DNA of 64,000 bases from Thuidium tamariscinum (Eukaryota > Streptophyta > Bryopsida > Hypnales > Thuidiaceae). Both the position numbers and the translations under genes were made by a program. Of the stretch, positions 56,583 through 64,000 are shown one piece after another (positions within the stretch are counted from its first letter, which is position 1; each line of letters starts with the position of its first letter). The notes beneath the pieces were generated by a model. The model was not told where the DNA came from. It was given only the letters and a program-made list of their open reading frames with translations, and made no database searches. The stretch covers positions 28,970,347-29,034,346 of the forward strand of contig OX344753.2 of the NCBI GenBank assembly GCA_947034885.2, given 5' to 3'.

Positions 56583-57504
56583 CCCCTAAAGGACCACGGC
56601 CGTTTTTCAACCCAAAACCACTCAAAACTGCCATTTTTGTTCCATTCATCCATGAAAAACAAAAAAACTAAATTTTTAGAATCTAACCATAGGATCTTGA
56701 ACTTTACTTAACTAAGATGATGTGGTGAAAATTTCATGAAGTTTGACCGTATAGATAGGAAGATATGAGCATTCAAAGTTGGAAAACAAAGTTTTCTTAA
56801 ACTCTAGTTTGCAACTTCAAATGACTTTGTCCTCCATTTATGTAATCTTTTTGCACTACAGACCTTGAATTAAAAAAAAATTTTATTGAGAAATTGAGCT
56901 AAGAGCTTAGGAAAAAAAATTCACAAAATAAAGACTTTTTTTCATTCTTTAAAAAATTGTCAAGTAGATGTAGGTCCAAGATTGAAAGAAAAACTAAATT
57001 GCAAATATCTCATAGATGGAATTGAAACACAATAATCCCAATGGTGAGATTGTTCTAGAAAACAAAATCAACCTTGTCCAACAATTTTTTTTGAAAAATT
57101 GTGAAAATTGCATTCACAAATGAATGCTATAAGTTATTTTTTCAAGAAGATGCTTAGATTGCCCGAAAAACAAGATTGTTCATAACTTTCACATTACTAA
57201 TCCAAATGGAATGAATCAAAGCTTTACTTGTAGACAAAAATATAATCTATAAGAAAAAAAAATTATTTTTTTAATTTTGAAGTTTTTGTAGATTTTTTTT
57301 TCTGCCCGGCAACATGAAAATTATGTTTACGATGGCATAACTTTTGCTCCCGGTCACCAATTGAAAAAAAATTAATATTTCCACGGAGCTAATCAGTTTT
57401 TTTATCTTATGTGAAAATTTCAATAAAATTCATTGAAAATTGAAGTCACAAGTACCTGCCCTAATTCTTAAAGTTCCCCGAGGGGACTCTTGGTCCTTTA
57501 GGGG
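56583..57504. mobile_element. piggyBac-type MITE nested in the giant hAT
   Basis: It starts CCCCTAAAGGACCACGG and ends TTGGTCCTTTAGGGG, inverted repeats of 14 bp, and is flanked by TTAA at 56,579-56,582 and 57,505-57,508. TTAA duplication with CCCC ends is the piggyBac signature. It has no coding capacity. Its right half matches the relic at 14,500-15,020; its left part matches 6,860-6,910 inside the piggyBac-type element with the transposase, a likely source of its mobility. It landed in the gap between the kinase-like and hAT genes. Confidence 0.92.
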
Positions 57505-57889
57505 TTAATTCAATACTTTCAATCATTTTCTCCATATTCCAGATTATATTTGTTTTCTTGTACAGGGCAAAATCCATAATGATCTCAAAATATCCAAGCA
57601 TATAGGTAACCAGCTTCGAAGAATGAATCCAAATTTAAGAGTATAGAACACATGGCAAACGACAAAGCAAATATTTCCATTTCTTGGGACAAATATCCAT
57701 AAATGGATCTGTTGTTGTGTTGTAGAATTTGTGACATGTGAAGATAAAAAATTTCTACCCATGCGCCTTACATGAGCACAGGAAGCATGGGTAGTATTTA
57801 TAATTAATGCCGAATTTCACATGCAAGGTATTCAGCCTTACACAATATTACATAAGATGACATGGAGACATTTTTTTCCCTAGATGCTC
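57505..57889. other. Spacer, 3' of the hAT transposase gene
   Basis: No gene seen; probably the 3' UTR of the minus-strand transposase gene. Confidence 0.4.
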
Positions 57890-60800
57890 TCAATGTCTTG
57901 CACGTGTACGATTAAGAGCCATGCTCCTTGCAGCAGCCTCTCGCGTGGTTGCTTGATTGTCTTGAGGTGCAGGTGGAGGACCTCTACGAGTCCCTCTATA
58001 ATCACTATCTCCCGGAACTTCACCATCTTCACCTATACTAGGACCCATGGATTCATCATCATGATTGGACGTTGCCCTACCGACTTCGCTTGGTGAGTTG
58101 TCAGGGCTGTCTGAGCCTTCACCTACTATAGAAGCCAATCTGCGGATTGTTCGCCCCCCTACTCCATCTCCAGCGATATCCACATTGGGCTCCGTCGGTC
58201 CAGGGAGAAGACCTTCGCGGAGAAATGGTATACTCGCCGCTTCTTCCCTTCTTAGCCTTCTACGTGTTCTTCTAGTCACACGTTCGTTGGTAGGGCCTTC
58301 TTCACGTGGCCGCGGCCGTCGATTAGTAGTGCGTGTAGGCGGTGCAACGGGTTGTTCTGAGGATGGAGGTGCATTCCTTCGCTCGGTCATATTTAGAGTT
58401 GAGAAGAGACCGGCCAATTGTGTACCGACTGATGGAGTTTCTTGGTTGGGGCGGGCTCTAGAAGATGAAGGCCCTGCTGAATTTTGGACGGGTGGATCAT
58501 CCAAGCTAGGCACTTGTGGTCGCACGCCAATCGTGTCTCGACACAATGTGCGAAAGTCTATCTCGACACCAATGGGGGATCTGTGGCTACGAGTGTTCCG
58601 CGCCACTGGGGGATCTGTGGCAACGACCTCATCTTCGCCTTGTCTTTCTACCACAACGACATGTTCATGTCTCCGGGTACGCATTTCTTCTTCAATCGGC
58701 CTTATAACTGGCGAAGGTGGGGCTTCAACCCCTTCGTTTTGATTTCCACCACTTGACCCCGCAATCGATGTACGTGGCATCCATGACGGACTGCCATCAT
58801 TTCCCCCGTTGTCATTTCCACCCTCGTCTCCCCCATTGTCATTTCCATCCTCATCTCCCCCGTGGTCATTTCCATCATTATCCGCGCCATCAAAGTCAAA
58901 TACGGACTCGTCAATTAGGGGACCCCTTTCTTGCCTTTCACCCAAAGGCCGAAATGGTGGATCATCATCGCCATTGGAACTGTCGTCTAAGTCATCGTTG
59001 TTAGCGTCTGACATAACCGAACCACGATCCAAGCCATCTGATTCGGTTGTCATGGAATCTTCAGACAACATGTTCTCAGTGTACCATCGTGCTGCATCCG
59101 CCGCACCCCTTTCCCTGAGAGTCCTCGAATTGGTATAAATGTAAACCAATTCCTCCGCGCGCTTAGATGTCAATCTGTTGCGAGACTTGCTGTGGACAAA
59201 TGAATACATGCTCCAATTGCATTCGCATGAAGATGCGGAACATACTTGTGCGAGGATCCTTCTTGCAATAGGTGCAAGCGTATGAGCACCGGCTCCGAGA
59301 AGATCCCACCATTCATGTGGCTCCAAATTCAAAGTATTCACATCGGGAAGTCCAGCGAACATGCCTCGGCGGTCTCGAAAGGATTGGTACTCAAACAAAG
59401 CAGCTGCATATCCCAACCCTCCAACTGCCAATTTGCGTAGTACTCTAAGAATGGCCTCCTTTGCCTCGTTATCGTCTATTAGTACAATTTCATCAAGGAG
59501 GAATGGGTTGAGCAGGGCAGCTGCGTAGTGCAAATCGGTCTTCATCAAATCCCATCGTTCGTAAAACGCATATTCAGCACGGTCCGCATAATTTGCCTCC
59601 AATGAAAATGGTCGATTCCTCAAAGCCAAAACATGCTTTTCTAGCTTCTTCATCACAATCCATGCTTTGCCCATGACTGGATGTTTTCCATCAAACTCTC
59701 GAAGAGCCACCAACACAGGCTCTACCATATGCACGAAGTTGAGACACCTCCTCCAGAACTCATCCTTTCGAACCCTACGTCGAACCTTTTCTGCCTTATT
59801 GTGTATTGCAGCGTTCGAGGACCTCACATATTCGTTCCACTGCGGATCATGGACTGTAGATTCCACGGCTTCCTTGACCTCGGCCAAACGCTCGATCATG
59901 AGGAACATGGTCGCAAAACGTGTCTCAATGGGATTCTTCAACATGAGATTAGGAGAATGTCGTCGGAAAATGGCGAGTGGCATGTGATGCGTACGAATGA
60001 ATTTCACGATTGATTTTGCTTTCTTCACCATTTTGACCACCCAAAGTTGCTTGCCCCAATCTTCAAGTAGAAGGTCAAGTGCATGCGCGGAACAACCTTG
60101 GAAATATAGGTGAGGGAATTCGCGAGTAATTTGAGTACCAGCCAAACGCATGTTTGGCGCATTGTCTGTGCAAACTTGCACCACATTATGTCCCCCCATC
60201 GCGTCAATCTAATCGATCATGCGATTAGCCACATAAACAGCGTCTTTGCTTTCACCTGTAGTGTCCACCGATCCCAAAAATACTTCTCCACTCGTGCACG
60301 ACAACATTACATTGATCAATGGCCGATGGGTGACATTGTCCCATCCGTTAGAACATATAGTGACACCGTACTTGTGGATAGGCCCCCTTGTCTTCTCCGC
60401 TACCAGTGCAGCCACTTCCTCCTTTGTTGATGTCATGAGCTTCGTACGTATGGCATTGTAAGGTGGAGGTTTGTAAAGAACTCTGGACTCGGAGGTTGAT
60501 TTCACGGCATCCACAAAAGCGGGGTGTTTCACCACATTGAATGGGATATTTGCTTCGTAGAAAAACTTCGCCCACTTCTTGTCTAGTACTTGCTTTTTGG
60601 ATGTGTCCATCCCTTCTTGTACGGATAATTGCCTCAGCGGTCGACTATGGGTCGAAGAAGGGACAGGCGCCTCTGATGATCGAACTTGAGAATTTTGGCC
60701 CAAAGTATTTCCTCCCCCTCCACTAATTGAGATTGAAGCATTGGGTAGTTCTTGATCACATACCACCCTCGTTGGATTCGATGACGGTGATGTCACTTCC

Positions 60801-61051
60801 ACATCATGTTCCTCTTCGTCTTCGGAGACCGTAGGAACATTCCCCCCACAATTGAAAAACATAGCCTTCACTGCTGCACTGGCCTTGTTGCACATTCTCA
60901 CTCTGGGGAGGGTGTCATTTCGTCTATAACCCAAGTGGAAAAGCAAGCGATCCTTGCGGTAACTAATCTTCGTTTTGCAGAATTTGCATTCCACTTTCCC
61001 ATCCTCTTGTAGCCTGTACCAGGGTTCCCATTGTGTCCTCCCCCCTCCCAT
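57890..61051 (-). pseudogene. BED-finger hAT transposase with one amber stop
   Basis: Encodes the transposase expected to cut the CAGGGTTG ends. One frame of 1,054 codons has an in-frame TAG at 60,209-60,211. Order: a BED-type zinc finger (VECKFCKTKISYRKDRLLFH, about 60,910-60,990); a DUF659-type region (TICSNGWDNVTHRPLINV, then VVQVCTDNAPNM); and the C-terminal dimerisation domain (EWWDLLGAGAHTLAPIA ... SKRAEELVYIYTN, about 59,130-59,330). A long disordered tail of about 380 residues follows, with GNDNGGDEGG repeats and Pro/Arg-rich parts, unusual for hAT enzymes. In the CSDGW-type motif the expected Asp is Asn, which would remove a catalytic residue. The start at 61,051 follows an acceptor (TTTGTGCAG, exon from 61,077). 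A leader intron of about 58 bp reaches the GTAAGTG donor at 61,135. This copy is probably inactive. Confidence 0.9.
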
Positions 61052-61264
61052 TGCTCCCACTGGTTCTTCACTTGAAACTGCACAAACAAAACAGGTTAGT
61101 ATTCTGTTTGGATGTGATGTGGAAATAACACTTACTGCTTTTACAGCAAGTGTTCCTCCCACACACTCTTCTTGGACTTCACTCTAGTGCAATGGCTGTG
61201 TGCCAACCAGGTCATAAGAGCAGAGATCAACAAGGAAAAGTGACCTTCAAATACACGGCTTGTG

Positions 61265-61614
61265 CTATATACTGTGAAGGCCTGGCAGCAGTCGTCCAGT
61301 CGACGGCCTGGCCGTCCCCGCAGCGTGGACGAACTCTAGACGCCGTGACCGTCCGCTGAACAGAAAACTGTCGAGGCGACGGCTTGGCCGTCGCGCCTAA
61401 ATCCTAAAGCCGCGGACGCTCTGGCCGTCCACGCGACGGCCAGCTGTCAAGGCGGCCGACAGGCCGTCTGCGCGTTGTCGACGGACTTCATCCGCGCTGT
61501 CGACGACGCCGTCAGCATTCGGGACGGCCTCTGACGCGTCCTGACTCGTCACGACTGACGCGTCATGACATCCGGACGGGAAAAGCCCACGTCACGTCGG
61601 GATAGACAACCCTG
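61265..61614 (-). promoter_or_regulatory. hAT transposase promoter and right subterminal GACGG array
   Basis: A TATA box (TATATAG on the minus strand, 61,265-61,272) is followed by about 320 bp dense in GACGGCC/GGCCGTC/GCGACGG words up to the CAACCCTG end. The transposase promoter therefore overlaps the element end, an arrangement that lets a transposase repress its own gene by binding the end (inference). Confidence 0.8.
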
Positions 61615-61622
61615 GTCATAGG
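61615..61622. repeat. 8-bp target duplication, right copy
   Basis: GTCATAGG directly after the CAACCCTG end, identical to 44,351-44,358. Confidence 0.95.
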
Positions 61623-62564
61623 GCCACGGTCATAATTTTGCGTCATGAAATTTTACTATTCACATATTTTTATAAAAGGACTTAACACTTTTTTCCCTGT
61701 TCGCTTAACCCTTGAAGGACAGAAGTCCCCTCGGGGGACACTTGGAATTTCGGGCAACCTTCTGTGACTTGAATTTCTTAAATTAATGTCCCTATGTTGT
61801 ATACAAACCTGAACTAAATTGTACACTTCAATATATATTAAAATATTTATATATATATATATATATATTTATATATACCTACTGATGTTAATCAGTCGAT
61901 CAATCAAAAATGAAATGCATATGTTCATTAATTCATATAGATATATTTGTAAGTAATACATCTACATTTTTCCAGTTCTTCAATTATTACAATAACATTT
62001 CATTTGTATTTTCTTCTTTACATTTACATTTTCATATGTTTTTCACTATTAGCATATTATGATGTTACAATTTCGGGACACATTAATCTTTTCATGTTCA
62101 TTGACATTTGCAAATTCATACATAAAATTGTGAAACATACGTACCCCTCACGCTTTAACCCTACTGAACTACTTCACTCTTGAATGCGAGAAACTGTTTT
62201 GCTGTGAAACCAAATACCTTGTACAAAAGCAATTCAATAACACATTTTGCCAACTTCCACATGAACAGGCTGTACAAATGACCGTTCTCATACTGACTAA
62301 CATCATACGTGACTCTGCGCGAGCCACAAGAACTAAAACACTGTGTCTCACACTACATACAATTCCCATACATTGCTGCTACTCTTGGTGGTTGTGGGAA
62401 CACACACTTCCAAGCACTGATGCCTTCATCACTGCCTAAGTGTTACGTCCTTGACATTTTGCAGTACTCCCAACTCTTGTTCAGTGGAACATTCATGCTT
62501 GAACTTCTGATACTCCTCTTGGTGTACGAATGTGCACACCACCTGTACCTGGTGGAACAGTGTT
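61623..62564. other. Spacer with piggyBac-type terminus and TA tract
   Basis: TTAA at 61,705-61,708 is followed by CCCTTGAAGGACAGAAGTCCCC. This region is similar in inverted orientation to the right end of the MITE at 57,420-57,504, including the CCCCGAGGGGAC palindrome. Its partner end was not found. A TA-rich microsatellite lies at about 61,840-61,880. The part from 62,160 on probably holds the 3' end of the CACTA gene. Confidence 0.55.
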
Positions 62565-63996
62565 CTACTCGAAACGCAACGTGTTCGGTTGCAAACCTAT
62601 GAAATCAGCATCATTGCCAACTTGTAAGACATTTGGAGTTGTCTTCGCAAAAGAAGGTTCCTCGCGTCTACCTCGAACATCTGTTCGGCACACTACTTTC
62701 CAACCACACTTATGTATGTCGTTTGAGAAAAATACTTGTTGACAATGTAAAGGGAATGCAAATGAATTGGCGTGCACTTTTCCATCCATGTGGTTGAAGT
62801 TCGCTAGGGTGAATCCATACTTGTCTCGAACTATATTCGGTGATCGCGTATCCCGTGACGCTCGAACCCAATCACATACCAACACAGTGGTGCAGTGATT
62901 GCGATAATCCAATTCAAGGATTTCCTCAATGTACCCCACATAATCATCTGTGGTCTCTGTTGGCCTTCCATTCAGAGTACCCCACTGTAGCTCACGTGTA
63001 AATGATGCCACGACATACGAATCCCTTGTCACTAGAGCTGCTTCTGAACTTCGAACTCTGAAGTGTACTCCGAAACAATACATTTGTCAGTGTGAGTTCG
63101 CATGCCGTTCAGGCGGTTCAATATATTGTAAAACATCGGGATCCACATCTTCACCTGCATTACATGCTTCGTTGATGTGCTTGCGAAACCAATCCGCAAA
63201 ACACGGCAACTCCAGCAACTCCACTAGATACCGAAGGCCTCTTAGACCATGATGACGTCTACTTTCAATTCGAAATACCTCACGCTGCTCCCATCTGAGC
63301 GCTTTCGCTGTTGCATATAGCCTACAAATGTAGAACGTCATATCGAATTGAGAGCATGTCAACTAGTCAAACTAGCAATGCAATGTACAATTCACTGTTT
63401 CAAATGCCCGCCTTGATAGCTTACCGTTTCCTATGGTCATCCTCACTTAATTTTATTTGTTCATCCGTTGCACTTTAGGTTTATAAATTGTGACATGAAA
63501 CTGAACGGTTCAAAACTTCATGAAGTGTATGGAACAACTATTTCGTTCTGTGCAGGAACAGCTTTCATGGTACCAAACTTTGCGTCATGGACATTACAAT
63601 TTCAGCCATGAAGTGCAATATGACAAAAGACATACAATTTATTAGACACACTTACTCGCGCCACGGTTGCAAGCATGCAGCATTGTCCAAAACAAACGTA
63701 TGTGCATAGCTCCGCATTTCTTGGGACATCTTGCGCTTCCTTGCCTGATGAGGAGATAAAATCTCGTCATTAATGATGGCGTCTTCCATGCCATCCCACA
63801 TGCGCTGTGTGGTGCCTCTATATTGCTTCATGTACTCCGTACAAAAACCTAGTGTGTCTTCCATTCGGTACCCTTCGGCTATACTTCCCTCTGGATGTGC
63901 GTACGTTCGAACATAATCTTTCAATGTCTTCATGTACCTCTCGATTGGGTACATCCAACGACAATGTACTGGACCACACATGAATAATTGTTGCAC
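62565..63996 (-). pseudogene. CACTA (En/Spm) transposase, 3' exons, truncated by window edge
   Basis: Three exons read on the minus strand. The first (about 63,996-63,653) encodes RWMYPIERYMKTLKDYVRTY ... HPEGSIAEGY, the hallmark DUF4218 segment of Tnp2/CACTA transposases; it ends at a GTAAGTG donor. A small exon near 63,425-63,470 encodes SEDDHRKR before a GTAAGC donor. The last exon (from about 63,330 down to 62,565) contains a DUF4216-like segment (CFGVHFRVRSSEAALVTRDS ... VGYIEEILELDY ... VLVCDWV). An in-frame TGA at 63,087-63,089 separates SH from QMYCFG, suggesting decay (CGA to TGA). The catalytic N-terminal part lies outside the window. This could be a full element whose far end is beyond 64,000. 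Confidence 0.85.
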
Positions 63997-64000
63997 AAGA

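Larger units (their letters stand above)
44359..61614. mobile_element. Giant hAT transposon, 17,256 bp, with cargo genes
   Basis: The left end is CAGGGTTGCTTCCGTC, the right end is GATAGACAACCCTG, so the first 8 bp are perfect inverted repeats. The next 100 bp are similar but imperfect in inverted orientation (TGACGTGACG, GTCAGGA and GGATGTC words). An identical 8-bp duplication GTCATAGG flanks it. CAGGG ends plus an 8-bp duplication are the hallmarks of hAT elements, and a hAT transposase gene lies inside near the right end, transcribed inward. Typical plant hAT elements are far shorter (Ac is about 4.6 kb). The extra content is a RING/coiled-coil gene, a kinase-like gene, two satellite-like arrays and a nested MITE. 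Both subterminal regions are packed with GACGG/CCGTC words. Confidence 0.92.

Overview
The window looks like an accessory, transposon-filled stretch of a streptophyte plant nuclear genome. Supporting signs are plant-type interstitial telomere repeats (TTTAGGG), GT-AG introns, plant-type CACTA transposase domains, and AT-rich gene-poor spacers with satellite arrays. PiggyBac-type and DUF7869-type genes, rare in flowering plants as far as I know, hint at a bryophyte, lycophyte, fern or streptophyte alga. The species cannot be fixed from the sequence. No ordinary housekeeping gene is recognisable; nearly every real gene belongs to, or travels with, a mobile element.

Layout. 1-6.8 kb: AT-rich spacer with repeat debris. 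6.77-13.85 kb: a candidate piggyBac element (matching TTAA-flanked ends) with a DDD transposase and a second acidic gene that a 270-bp CACTA-type MITE has split. 13.9-20.9 kb: AT-rich repeats and a second piggyBac-like relic. 20.98-27.74 kb (minus): a DUF7869/DUF8039-type transposon gene split by a 3.9-kb insertion with a 10-bp target duplication; the insertion carries its own 698-residue ORF. 30.5-33.6 kb: a 177-bp satellite. 33.9-34.6 kb: a MITE. 37.3-43.7 kb (plus): a multi-exon gene with a ParB-like motif, a beta-class DNA-methyltransferase-like region and a coiled coil. Its introns, and the upstream noncoding region of the DUF7869 gene, carry the same 15-bp palindrome, AGCTCGANTCGAGCT.

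44,359-61,614 is a single giant hAT element of 17,256 bp. It begins CAGGGTTG, ends CAACCCTG and is flanked by an identical 8-bp duplication, GTCATAGG. It carries three genes: a coiled-coil/RING protein (minus), a kinase-like protein lacking the catalytic Asp (plus) and the BED/hAT transposase (minus). Each cargo promoter, and both element ends, hold dense GACGG/CCGTC arrays, which suggests shared binding by the transposase. A piggyBac-type MITE sits inside it. 62.5-64 kb holds the 3' part of a CACTA transposase gene that runs off the window.

Most long genes contain one or two in-frame stops. Apart from one TAA, every internal stop is TAG or TGA, as expected if CAG or CGA codons decayed by C-to-T change at methylated CHG and CG sites. 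The elements are probably silenced copies. The two most interesting systems are the giant hAT with cargo under transposase-like binding arrays, and the ParB/methyltransferase-like gene with its dispersed palindromes.
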